Below, in pieces: positions 30,402 through 36,812 of a stretch of 36,812 nucleotides of DNA (its first letter is position 1; every line of letters starts with the position of its first letter). The notes beneath the pieces are model-generated. The model did not search any database. It saw only the letters and a list, made by a program, of their open reading frames with translations, and had not been told where the DNA came from. The translations under genes were made by a program, and so were the position numbers. The stretch comes from a virus: the IMG/VR virus record IMGVR_UViG_3300030106_001714, positions 1 to 36,812 of that record; one strand, given 5' to 3'.

Positions 30402-31715
30402 TTAGTCTACAAAGACTTCTATGAGTTTATCTTTTGGACGACTTTCGACACGATATTCTGGAAACTCGGTGTTTTTGCGTATTGCTCCGCCATAGTTTCT
30501 TCCTTTTCGTAATCGAATTGTAGTGTCTTGGAAGATGCCTGCGGTGTCCTCATAGACTTGTTTAGGCTCTCCAATCCCTGTGGTTGTGTCGATTTTTCCA
30601 TATCCATCTGCTATACCCTCCTCTCTAAGTTTGTTGTAAGTTATTTCTGGCTTACCTCTATAAGCATCCGCCGCATCGGTGTTTATGAGTCTGCCTTTTC
30701 TTAGGAATCTGTCATTCATGCGGACAAACGCCAAATCTGGATCTATGTCTGTCAATACTAGATTAACTTTATAGCCTTTGTTTTGCAATGTTTTGATTTC
30801 ATTCCTAATTTTGTCTATTTGGCCGCCCACCTTAGGTAAAACCAGGTTGTCGCCTCTTTGAATCGCAATATCTTTAACGGCTTCACTTAAAATTTTTGAC
30901 TCGCGGTGAACGGCATTTCCACCTATTCCTCTAGCAAACTCTGGCAACACTTTTTTTGCCTCGTCTGGGTCTACAATAGTTGCATTGTATTTAACTGCTA
31001 GTGGGTTTGCTATAGCGCTTTTACCAGCGGCAGGTGGGCCTATGTTGATAACTGCGACCTTAGTTTGATCTTTAGCGGCCCTGCCCATAACGTTAATGGG
31101 TATTGGTAAATTCATTTCCTTATAAGCTAATTTTCTTCCACCCTTATACAATTCTTCAATTCCTTCCTCGTAGCCTTTTAATGTTTTGCCTGGAAAATTA
31201 AACTGCCTGTTTGCAACAAATTCTTTAGATCCAAAATTAGGCATATCTACGGTCGGTGTTATTTCAGCCATTTCTTTTTCTGCTCTAATAATTGCTGGGT
31301 GGTTTCTAATCTGTTGGGTTTTTTGTTCTGCACTAAGTTTCGGGTCATCAATTATTTTTTTTAGGTCATTCTTGTCGGCTTTAGCTAATGATGACTCCGA
31401 CATAAAAGTTCTTTTAATCGCAGACTTACCGCCTGCTTTTAGTAAATCTCCAACCACTGGTATCAAACCTATCGCTGACAAAGCCGCTATGCCTGTGTTT
31501 GCAAAACCTGGGCCTAAACGACCTTGACTAAAATCTCTGTAAGCATCACGTCCATATTTGGTTGTTTCTGCCAAATCCACACCAAGACCAGCGGGAGTGA
31601 GGCCAACACCAATCTGTCCTAAAAGGGGGACGTTTTCTTCATAAGCAATGACACCTCTATCGAGGAGATCTTGTTGAGGTGCAAAAATATCTATGCTGTC
31701 GACTTCACTCGCCAT
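30402..31715 (-). CDS. Zeta-toxin-like P-loop kinase fused to an N-terminal virion-like region
   Basis: A 437-residue protein. Residues 218-380 follow the zeta toxin/UNAG-kinase pattern: Walker A KVAVINIGPPAAGKSAIANP (GPPAAGKS at 226-233), VDPDEAKKVLPEF (Asp 249 and 251), HRESKILSEAV, VNLVLTDIDPDLAFVRMNDR with Arg 332 and 336, and a final GYGKID. Zeta toxins phosphorylate UDP-GlcNAc or related substrates. The N-terminal 200 residues are unlike classical zeta proteins and contain a Gly/Ala-rich hydrophobic stretch (IAALSAIGLIPVVGDLLKAG) seen in some pre-toxin or virion internal proteins. No epsilon-like antitoxin gene precedes it. Its place at the head of the fibre region suggests a virion-linked or late effector kinase. 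Confidence 0.6.
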   Translation of the reverse strand: MASEVDSIDIFAPQQDLLDRGVIAYEENVPLLGQIGVGLTPAGLGVDLAETTKYGRDAYRDFSQGRLGPGFANTGIAALSAIGLIPVVGDLLKAGGKSAIKRTFMSESSLAKADKNDLKKIIDDPKLSAEQKTQQIRNHPAIIRAEKEMAEITPTVDMPNFGSKEFVANRQFNFPGKTLKGYEEGIEELYKGGRKLAYKEMNLPIPINVMGRAAKDQTKVAVINIGPPAAGKSAIANPLAVKYNATIVDPDEAKKVLPEFARGIGGNAVHRESKILSEAVKDIAIQRGDNLVLPKVGGQIDKIRNEIKTLQNKGYKVNLVLTDIDPDLAFVRMNDRFLRKGRLINTDAADAYRGKPEITYNKLREEGIADGYGKIDTTTGIGEPKQVYEDTAGIFQDTTIRLRKGRNYGGAIRKNTEFPEYRVESRPKDKLIEVFVD

Positions 31716-31752
31716 AGCATAAATTATATGCCCTAGATTTAGATTTTGCTAA

Positions 31753-32544
31753 TCAACTGGCCTGGTTTAATCCCTGGAACTTTCTGTTTAGGATTTTGTG
31801 GACTTTGTGGTAGGGAAAGTCCTCATAGCCTTTGTGTAAATTTTGCACCTGTTTGGCAATCCTTCTAGCACCTAGGCCACGCTTTTTGCAGGCGTAAATC
31901 GTTTTTAGAACCTCTTGCTCTTCGGGTATGGGAACCAATTTAGTATGACGTTTGGCTCCGTGGTCTTCGTATTCTTTTTTGTAACCAAAAGGAACATGGC
32001 CGCCGATTGAATAACCTTTCTCGGCCCAGGCAATCTTACCAGCTGATAATCTGGACTTAATCATGTCGCGCTCAAACTCTGCAAACTGGGCCAGAGTTGC
32101 CACCAGGTTACGGTTGTTAATTCTGGCCATATCTAGTTTAGCCTCTAGGCCTGTGGATTCCTGGTCCTTCGGTAAGACCACGGGGATGTCACCAAACATT
32201 TCACAAAAGTAAAGCGTGATACCCGTCTCTTCTAGCATGGGTATCATGTTGACCATTTCAACAAAAGACCTGGCCAGCCTGTCTAGTTTGGTGGTAACTA
32301 TCACGTCATGCCTATCCATGATGTCAGTTAAATCTCTGGAACCTGGTCGATCGACTAAGTCCTTCATACCACTAACGCCAGCGTCAATAAAGAATTTATC
32401 AACGGGCCTATTAAACTTAGCCTGGACAAATTCTTCAATGGTTCTTTTTTGCTCGTCCAGAGACGAGCCGTCTTTGACTTGTTGCTCCGAAGAAACACGG
32501 ACATAGCCGTAAATGTTATTTATTTGTTTGCGCGGTTGTATCAT
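31753..32544 (-). CDS. Serine recombinase (resolvase/invertase family)
   Basis: A 263-residue protein starting at the ATG at 32544, which overlaps the upstream stop (ATGA) with GGGAGG five bases before; a TTG further up is less likely. The catalytic domain has the nucleophile Ser in YVRVSSEQQ (residue 18), DAGVSGMKD and the KLDRLARS motif, and RDMIKSRLSAGK of the long helix. The C-terminal part (SIGGHVPFGYKKEYEDHGAK, EQEVLKTIYACKKRGLGARR) is a recombinase-type DNA-binding segment, shorter than in large phage integrases. It could integrate or resolve the phage genome or invert a segment. No att site was identified. Confidence 0.8.
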   Translation of the reverse strand: MIQPRKQINNIYGYVRVSSEQQVKDGSSLDEQKRTIEEFVQAKFNRPVDKFFIDAGVSGMKDLVDRPGSRDLTDIMDRHDVIVTTKLDRLARSFVEMVNMIPMLEETGITLYFCEMFGDIPVVLPKDQESTGLEAKLDMARINNRNLVATLAQFAEFERDMIKSRLSAGKIAWAEKGYSIGGHVPFGYKKEYEDHGAKRHTKLVPIPEEQEVLKTIYACKKRGLGARRIAKQVQNLHKGYEDFPYHKVHKILNRKFQGLNQAS

Positions 32545-32744
32545 GCGGCCTCCCAAACGTTTTGACCGTTAATATTAACATTTACATTTTGTTTCCAAAG
32601 GCTAACGTGTGTTATCCACTGCTTTGGAACATCGTAAGTGTCCATGACTATTTGCTGGGCCTGGGTATCATTTGCGGCAAATATGAAAACCCTAGCAGGG
32701 TGAGCAAATTTATCGGAACGATATAAGATTCTGTATTTATTCAT
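32541..32744 (-). CDS. Small early protein in front of the recombinase gene
   Basis: A 67-residue protein starting at the ATG at 32744 with CCAGGAGGGG just upstream; an earlier start would consume the promoter leader. It reads MNKYRILYRSDKFAHPARVF, then AANDTQAQQIVMDTYDVPKQ, and ends NGQNVWEAA. The last codons GAG GCC GCA TGA carry the GGGAGG site and the overlapping ATG of the recombinase. It could be a small regulator, but no helix-turn-helix is evident. Confidence 0.6.
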   Translation of the reverse strand: MNKYRILYRSDKFAHPARVFIFAANDTQAQQIVMDTYDVPKQWITHVSLWKQNVNVNINGQNVWEAA

Positions 32745-32792
32745 AACCCCTCCTGGTTTGTTTTTGTTTTTAATTTCATTTCCCATATACCT

Positions 32793-32820
32793 ATGATAGC
32801 AAATAAGCACATAATTACAA
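32793..32820 (-). promoter_or_regulatory. Sigma70-like promoter B (leftward, recombinase side)
   Basis: On the minus strand TTGTAA (32815-32820) and TATCAT (32793-32798) are 16 bases apart. The spacer opens TTATGTGC, close to ATATGTGC in promoter A. The leader (TATGGGAAATGAAATTAAAA, then ACCAGGAGGGG) is related to those of promoters A and C. Confidence 0.6.
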
Positions 32821-32837
32821 GTCTTTATACAAAAAAA

Positions 32838-32853
32838 TATTTATTAATAAATA
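32838..32853. promoter_or_regulatory. 16-bp perfect palindrome in the divergent early region
   Basis: TATTTATTAATAAATA is a perfect palindrome. It lies between the two divergent promoters and abuts the -35 box of promoter C (32855). A repressor or other regulator acting on both sides would sit well here. AT-richness makes chance palindromes more common, so the call is moderate. Confidence 0.4.
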
Positions 32854-32854
32854 G

Positions 32855-32882
32855 TTGCATATTTGTGTAAAAAGTGCATAAT
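32855..32882 (+). promoter_or_regulatory. Sigma70-like promoter C (rightward, early genes)
   Basis: TTGCAT (32855-32860) and CATAAT (32877-32882) are 16 bases apart. The spacer has ATTTGTGT, similar to the ATGTGC of promoters A and B. The leader (ATGTGGAAAGTAAAAATAAC, then ACCTGGAGG) is related to the other two. It precedes the rightward run of genes from 32931. Confidence 0.55.
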
Positions 32883-32930
32883 AGATATGTGGAAAGTAAA
32901 AATAACAAAAAACCTGGAGGTAATAACGTT

Positions 32931-33275
32931 ATGGAATATGAAGTAATAAAAAAAGAACCTTGTGTCTTTGTCAATTTGACACGATATAAGACGCTTGCTG
33001 ACTACATGGCTGAAAAGGCCAAGGAAGGCAAACGTGTGGCCCTGGTTAATGATCCAGATGTTTTCGATTTCACTTTTGCGGTGACTGACTACGAGGGTGG
33101 ATATATCAAGTTGCGAGACGTTGGGATCTGCAAAGAGCAAGAGGGTCCTTACACTATCGACCTTACTAAAATGACCGATGCTGAGGTTGACGCGTTCAAC
33201 GAGGCCAACGGTATCAACAAGCAATCAGCCAAGTTAATTTATGGCAAATCTTATTTCGTCAAGGAGGCACTATGA
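32931..33275 (+). CDS. Early protein, paralogue-like to the cassette protein at 8437-8772
   Basis: A 114-residue protein starting at the ATG at 32931; a start at 32874 would lie in the promoter and leader. It reads MEYEVIKKEPCVFVNLTRYK, and contains EGKRVALVNDPDVFDFTFAV, TDYEGGYIKLRD and KMTDAEVDAFNEANGI. This order is shared with HGKRVAIYDG ... VAVVDFMRGYIPLTD and LTDEEVEALID of the protein at 8437-8772. Its ribosome site is TGGAGG. The end (AAG GAG GCA CTA TGA) carries the ribosome site for the next gene with an ATGA overlap. Function unknown. Confidence 0.6.
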   Translation: MEYEVIKKEPCVFVNLTRYKTLADYMAEKAKEGKRVALVNDPDVFDFTFAVTDYEGGYIKLRDVGICKEQEGPYTIDLTKMTDAEVDAFNEANGINKQSAKLIYGKSYFVKEAL

Positions 33276-33709
33276 GCACAAGAGCAGTATATACATTCAA
33301 AACACTTTCTGATTGGGACCAATCAGAGGTGCATGTTTATAAACACCATGACGGCTACCCCAAAGGTGGTCTCACATTCATTAAGGATGCGGTTGAATAT
33401 TATTATGATAATTACGAGACAATGAAAAATCTTGTAGATAGGGACGCTTTATTAACCTCTTTTCTTTTGTCAGTTAATAAAGGCGCAAAATATGTTAACT
33501 GTGATATTACAGAACACCACGACAAACATGGTGATTTGGAATATAGATACGAAATTACTCCACTAGAAGGATTCAGTGATGCCAGCTGTTTAACGAATAC
33601 AGGAATTAAAATTTATTCTTGTGCGTCTTGGGAAGGAGAAGAGAAAGTTATTTTTGACGGAGACCTTCATCAAGCCGTATCAAAATTTAAAACCTTGGAT
33701 GTGGCGTAA
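33272..33709 (+). CDS. Early accessory protein of the MSTRAVYTF..HHDGYP type
   Basis: A 145-residue protein opening MSTRAVYTFKTLSDWDQSEV, then HVYKHHDGYPKGGLTFIKDA and VEYYYDN. I recall this STRAxYTF ... YKHxDGYPxG layout from phage and plasmid proteins of unknown function. The gene at 9217-9636 has the related MGNRAVI ... HWNGG layout. It ends TLDVA in GTGGCGTAATGG, the same 12 bases as the cassette junctions, and so is coupled to the next gene. Confidence 0.65.
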   Translation: MSTRAVYTFKTLSDWDQSEVHVYKHHDGYPKGGLTFIKDAVEYYYDNYETMKNLVDRDALLTSFLLSVNKGAKYVNCDITEHHDKHGDLEYRYEITPLEGFSDASCLTNTGIKIYSCASWEGEEKVIFDGDLHQAVSKFKTLDVA

Positions 33710-35181
33710 TGGCCAGAGCAAAAAACGCTGAAAAACTATCAAGTGGGTTCTACAGGGCCCACGACTTTTTGCGCTTTGGTGACGTGATTGGCAGTATCAA
33801 TGCTGGCAAAAAAGGCGACTGGAGAAACCAAGCAACGCAAATGGCAAAACTACAATCTGTTAATAAACTTGGTTTTCCGTTTCCAGAAATATACCAAGAG
33901 GAGCAGGCCGAGGAGTCTTTAAGAGCTATTCATGGGTACGGAGTGTACTGTAATCAAGAGTATGATGCTTGGATTAACTCGCTTAAGTTCCAATTTGAAT
34001 CTGGTTTGTTACACAAAGTTATTCCACCAAAAGCAGTTTTAAATAATTTTTTTGCAGACCTTGAGGTTCGCATGCCGCATGAGCAAACTTTATTAATTGA
34101 AAATCATCCAGATGGGATAACTTTTTGTGTTCGAGTGGAGGAAACCACTATAAGGGCCTGGGTAAGAAAATATATGGACGTGGCTAAAATAACAGAAAGT
34201 TTAGATTACAAAAATGAAAAAGATTTTTGGGACCAGCTAGACTCTACGTTTAACACTCGTAATCCTGTAAATGAGGACGGCAAAATTACAAAAACATACG
34301 AATGGTACGAAGGTTTGGATCAAGAGGTTGCGGCTATAAGATTAACAATTAATTGTAACGTAAGCGAAAACAGTATTATTGCTCCAGAAACTTTTGACAA
34401 AGAGCAATTAGATGTTATGACAAGCAATCTAACTACGATGATACCGACAATTTATTTTGCGCCATTGGGTAAAACTGTTGGGTTTTATGACAGACAGCCT
34501 GCAATATTTTTTCACCATAATTTTATCGGTAATAACGTTGGACATAATGAATTAATAAAATCACACCATCATCTTGCTTGTGCGTTCACACAACCTTTTA
34601 CAACCCCAGGGTTTCCTGTTAGCAAAAGTTTGTTTCAAAAACTATTTCAAGGGTCTAATTTGAACAATCCATTTTTATTATATCCATGGGTTGAAAATGT
34701 AAGAAAAGTCAAACACCCCAACAATCGACACATCAATGGCGAGGATTTATCAGACGCACCGTTAGCACATTGGGAACTGGCCAGACAAGTTTTCTTACAC
34801 ATGGGTATTATGAATCACCCAGAGTTTAAAAGTCTTTGCGTAGAAAAACTCAAGATGAATGGTATTCAGCCAAAAAAATCGCCTTTTAGTGCGGCCAGGC
34901 CTTACAAAACAAGACCAGGCTGGAGGCCACCGTTTGAACACTATGTGGTGACAATCAATATTCCAGATGAGGTTAGCAACGAATCTAATGCAAGCACTCA
35001 CAAGAAAAGACACCACCTGGTTCGCGGCCATTATATGAGAACGGCCACCAAAGGTTTTGTCTGGAGAAAGTCTCACTGGCGCGGCAACAGGGAAATGGGT
35101 GTAGTGACTAAAGACTATGTCATGGACCTGGAAGAAGAATTACAAAAAACCGAGGATGTTATACATGAAAAAGCTGGCTGA
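33709..35181 (+). CDS. Large early protein with RGHYMR...VWRKSHWRG...DYV C-terminal motif, unknown function
   Basis: A 490-residue protein, the largest rightward gene. It is soluble, with no signal peptide. The only block I recognise is at the C-terminus: KKRHHLVRGHYMRTATKGFV, WRKSHWRGNREMGVV and TKDYVM. A comparable HHxRRGHxRR ... VWVRPHxxGDxxxGxVxxDY pattern occurs in phage and plasmid proteins of unknown role. The basic, His- and Arg-rich motif could bind nucleic acid. The middle part shows no recognised enzyme motif. It starts at a TAATGG overlap, and its end overlaps the next gene by 17 bases. Confidence 0.6.
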   Translation: MARAKNAEKLSSGFYRAHDFLRFGDVIGSINAGKKGDWRNQATQMAKLQSVNKLGFPFPEIYQEEQAEESLRAIHGYGVYCNQEYDAWINSLKFQFESGLLHKVIPPKAVLNNFFADLEVRMPHEQTLLIENHPDGITFCVRVEETTIRAWVRKYMDVAKITESLDYKNEKDFWDQLDSTFNTRNPVNEDGKITKTYEWYEGLDQEVAAIRLTINCNVSENSIIAPETFDKEQLDVMTSNLTTMIPTIYFAPLGKTVGFYDRQPAIFFHHNFIGNNVGHNELIKSHHHLACAFTQPFTTPGFPVSKSLFQKLFQGSNLNNPFLLYPWVENVRKVKHPNNRHINGEDLSDAPLAHWELARQVFLHMGIMNHPEFKSLCVEKLKMNGIQPKKSPFSAARPYKTRPGWRPPFEHYVVTINIPDEVSNESNASTHKKRHHLVRGHYMRTATKGFVWRKSHWRGNREMGVVTKDYVMDLEEELQKTEDVIHEKAG

Positions 35182-35374
35182 TACTGCTTACCTAGTTTTT
35201 ATGGACACGTTTACTAAATACCTGGAGAAAAAACACGATTTACCTTTTGACCAGATTGAGCTTAAAGACATAGACCCAGAGGATCTAATGACCTGGAGAG
35301 AAATCGAAAACATGCGCGGCGTTAAAATTGGATTTACAATTAAAGATAGGCCAGAAAAAAAGGTACTACACTAA
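35165..35374 (+). CDS. Small early protein, unknown function
   Basis: A 69-residue protein from the ATG at 35165 (MKKLADTAYLVFMDTFTKYL), with GAGGATG upstream. An earlier start at 35117 would overlap the upstream gene further. It contains EKKHDLPFDQIELKDIDPED and ends EKKVLH. It is acidic and probably helical. It overlaps the next ATG by one base (TAATG). No family recognised. Confidence 0.55.
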   Translation: MKKLADTAYLVFMDTFTKYLEKKHDLPFDQIELKDIDPEDLMTWREIENMRGVKIGFTIKDRPEKKVLH

Positions 35375-35607
35375 TGAATGATAAAGAAAAAGATACAGAG
35401 ATTAAACAGGTGGCCCAGCGTTTCAAAGTTATCTGCAACGAGCAGATTGAGGAAATTGAGGACCGCTTGCCAAAGGTTGTAGACCCACTGGAACGCGATA
35501 GCTTGCTCAAAAGAATTGATGCCCTGGAACAAATTGCAGACGAGGCAAACGCCAGGGCCGAAGAAATGATTAACGCTTATTACAAGAAAAAATACAGTTT
35601 AGATTAG
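35374..35607 (+). CDS. Small coiled-coil early protein
   Basis: A 77-residue charged helical protein. From residue 10 to 70 it shows heptad-like spacing (QVAQRFKVICNEQIEEIEDR, then DALEQIADEANARAEEMINA). It starts at a TAATG overlap with the preceding gene. A dimerising or regulatory function is possible. No family recognised. Confidence 0.55.
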   Translation: MNDKEKDTEIKQVAQRFKVICNEQIEEIEDRLPKVVDPLERDSLLKRIDALEQIADEANARAEEMINAYYKKKYSLD

Positions 35608-35617
35608 GGGGACAACT

Positions 35618-35758
35618 ATGATTGATATTTTACTGTGGGTCCTGGCACTGTTTGTGCTATGGAATGTTTCGAGTGTTGTGTTTCTTTATTCCAGGCGTTG
35701 GGTGGATAGAAATAAATACAACGAAGATATTATTAAATGTAGGTGGGGTAAAAAATGA
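35618..35758 (+). CDS. Small single-span membrane protein
   Basis: A 46-residue protein from the ATG at 35618, 10 bases after the previous stop, with GGGGGAC upstream. Residues 4-25 form a membrane helix (ILLWVLALFVLWNVSSVVFL) and a basic tail (SRRWVDRNKYNED) follows. Its stop overlaps the next ATG (ATGA). Confidence 0.55.
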   Translation: MIDILLWVLALFVLWNVSSVVFLYSRRWVDRNKYNEDIIKCRWGKK

Positions 35759-35892
35759 CAAATTTCGTTAAAGCTTTTTTATTGGTTTCTGCTCTATTAC
35801 TTGTTCTTTGCGGTTTTACTTTTTTAGCAATACATCAATTAATTATTTCAGATATGGAAATTGAAAAATTTATAAATCAAGTAAGGAGATAA
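35755..35892 (+). CDS. Small single-span membrane protein, second of a pair
   Basis: A 45-residue protein from the ATG at 35755 (ATGA overlap). Residues 4-30 form a membrane helix (VKAFLLVSALLLVLCGFTFL) with a Cys in a weak lipobox-like setting (LLVLC). The tail MEIEKFINQVRR is charged. Its last codons AAG GAG ATAA also carry the ribosome site of the next gene. Confidence 0.5.
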   Translation: MTNFVKAFLLVSALLLVLCGFTFLAIHQLIISDMEIEKFINQVRR

Positions 35893-35893
35893 A

Positions 35894-36100
35894 ATGGATA
35901 AATACTTTTGGACTTTAGATTTACTGTTTAGGTCTAACTGGCAGGACTGCAAACCTGGACAGCTTAGAAATATGATGAAAAAATATTTAAAACGCGATCA
36001 CGATGTGTTTGATGGCGCTGATTACATAATTGGTATTTACAAAACCGATTACGCGCATCAATATCAAGGTGACGCTTTGGAGGCATTAGACGCATTATGA
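35894..36100 (+). CDS. Small early protein, unknown function
   Basis: A 68-residue protein (MDKYFWTLDLLFRSNWQDCK, then PGQLRNMMKKYLKRDHDVFD) starting after AAGGAGATAA. It has an aromatic N-terminus and a helical middle. It ends in an ATGA overlap with the next gene. No family recognised. Confidence 0.5.
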   Translation: MDKYFWTLDLLFRSNWQDCKPGQLRNMMKKYLKRDHDVFDGADYIIGIYKTDYAHQYQGDALEALDAL

Positions 36101-36255
36101 GTGAAGTTTATACTGTGGAGGATGAAAAGTTTTACACCGTCCAGGTTGACGGTATCGAGGTTCCAGAACACCTTAGATATCTGCCAGCTGATACTATAAG
36201 GATGTTAAGACAGCTGTGGAATCACAGCTGGGGAATACCAGCTAAGACCGATTAG
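36097..36255 (+). CDS. Small early protein, unknown function
   Basis: A 52-residue protein from the ATG at 36097, overlapping the previous stop (ATGA). It reads MSEVYTVEDEKFYTVQVDGI, then EVPEHLRYLPADTIRMLRQL and WNHSWGIPAKTD. Charged and soluble. No family recognised. Confidence 0.5.
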   Translation: MSEVYTVEDEKFYTVQVDGIEVPEHLRYLPADTIRMLRQLWNHSWGIPAKTD

Positions 36256-36258
36256 TGA

Positions 36259-36606
36259 ATGGACCAGAATCAAAGTTCTCTCTGCAAGACTGTATATATG
36301 ATTCTGGTCTCATTCCTTGATTTAAAAAGCGTCAAGTCTTTAGAAGATTATTGGCTCTCAAATGTTGAGGCCATTGATATTATTAAAAACAATGATAAAG
36401 AGTTATACGAAAAACTAATATCTAAATTTAAGGAAAAGAAAGATGAGATTAACCTTATTGCTAACAGAAAGACAGAAGGCCTTGATGATAAGAGTGTTGA
36501 GCGATTACGCGACGCCCAAGCTAGACTCGAAAAACAAGGACGACAAAGACGAGGTGGCCGATATTCAGAACATCATCCAAATGCTCGCTTTTGGAAGAAA
36601 CCATGA
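36259..36606 (+). CDS. Early protein with basic tail, unknown function
   Basis: A 115-residue helical, charged protein (KSVKSLEDYWLSNVEAIDII, NDKELYEKLISKFKEKKDEI) with a basic C-terminus (LEKQGRQRRGGRYSEHHPNA, ending FWKKP). The ATG at 36259 follows the previous stop by three bases. The ribosome site is weak and a later start near 36298 cannot be excluded. Confidence 0.5.
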   Translation: MDQNQSSLCKTVYMILVSFLDLKSVKSLEDYWLSNVEAIDIIKNNDKELYEKLISKFKEKKDEINLIANRKTEGLDDKSVERLRDAQARLEKQGRQRRGGRYSEHHPNARFWKKP

Positions 36607-36782
36607 ATAAAAAAAGGCCCTACGAGGTGAAGGCCGTTTTATCAATAGACGATGCGCCGAACATAACGCAAGAAAAACTCTATGAAATATTTTTTGAGGC
36701 CCTTAAAAACAAAAAGTTAAATCATTTCGAGATTACTGGCGGTGGTTTTCGTAGCGCTCCAGATCACTGGAGAAAAGACTAA
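36603..36782 (+). CDS. Small early protein at the right edge
   Basis: A 59-residue protein from the ATG at 36603, overlapping the previous stop (ATGA) with GGAAGA upstream. A TTG at 36591 would add four residues. It reads MNKKRPYEVKAVLSIDDAPN, then ITQEKLYEIFFEALKNKKLN and ends SAPDHWRKD. Probable small alpha/beta protein. No family recognised. Confidence 0.5.
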   Translation: MNKKRPYEVKAVLSIDDAPNITQEKLYEIFFEALKNKKLNHFEITGGGFRSAPDHWRKD

Positions 36783-36812
36783 AGAGACCCGATTCCCTGG
36801 TCTTGGCTATCA

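Noticed and set aside
32844-33224. Minus-strand open frame of 126 codons across the early promoter region
   Set aside because: It runs opposite the first rightward gene and through promoter C. Its Phe/Ile/His-rich composition looks like an antisense frame.
1-36812. Terminal redundancy or circular closure of the window
   Set aside because: The first and last bases share no obvious repeat, and the first gene is cut, so the window is a piece of a larger genome.
1-36812. tRNA genes
   Set aside because: I saw no cloverleaf-like stretch in the few non-coding gaps; a tRNAscan run would settle it.

Overview
The window is about 36.8 kb of a tailed double-stranded DNA bacteriophage genome of marine type. 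It is AT-rich and almost fully coding. Many genes overlap by 1 to 4 bases (TAATG or ATGA junctions), and nearly all late genes lie on the minus strand. A P22-like portal, gp4-like and gp10-like connector proteins and the absence of any tape-measure-length gene suggest a short-tailed (podovirus) particle. Many proteins resemble families I recall from uncultured marine phages, so a marine proteobacterium is the likely host; this is inference and no host marker is present. No replication genes are seen and the left edge cuts a gene, so the genome continues outside the window.

Layout, following late transcription from right to left on the minus strand. (1) 31715-24980: adhesion module with a zeta-toxin-like kinase protein, a WGxGxWG protein, a repeat-built fibre, a LamG+SPRY protein, a DUF7483-like protein and a small partner. 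(2) 24964-18635: lysis and envelope module with small membrane proteins, XhlA-like and holin-like proteins, a thermonuclease-like protein, two large secreted proteins (one Asn/Thr-repeat, one nidogen-like), an i-spanin with two candidate lipoprotein partners, and a GH24 lysozyme. (3) 18534-10507: packaging and head module with TerL, portal, an AT-hook basic protein, a GroES-like co-chaperonin, scaffold, a decoration-like protein and the major capsid protein, closed by a strong intrinsic terminator at 10437-10462. (4) 10401-7962: a promoter-driven cassette of small accessory genes joined by an almost identical 18-bp junction, plus a HAD 5'-deoxyribonucleotidase. (5) 7870-1: virion proteins, five consecutive small Lys-rich proteins, connector proteins, a Rossmann-fold protein and the gp10-like protein cut by the edge.

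The right end (32544-36812) is the early or control side. A divergent intergenic region (32745-32930) holds two sigma70-like promoters around a 16-bp perfect palindrome. Leftward it drives a 67-aa protein and a serine recombinase; rightward it drives about eleven small or unknown genes. Its leaders resemble that of the promoter in front of the accessory cassette at 10.3 kb, and two proteins are apparent paralogues between the two places.

The most interesting points are: the early-type accessory cassette nested inside the late structural region and tied to the early promoters by shared leaders; the zeta-like kinase encoded in the tail-fibre region; the GroES-like co-chaperonin with an intact GroEL-binding loop; the cluster of Lys-rich proteins, two of which end in the same NMGL(F/Y)GR tail; and the two unusual exported proteins in the lysis region.
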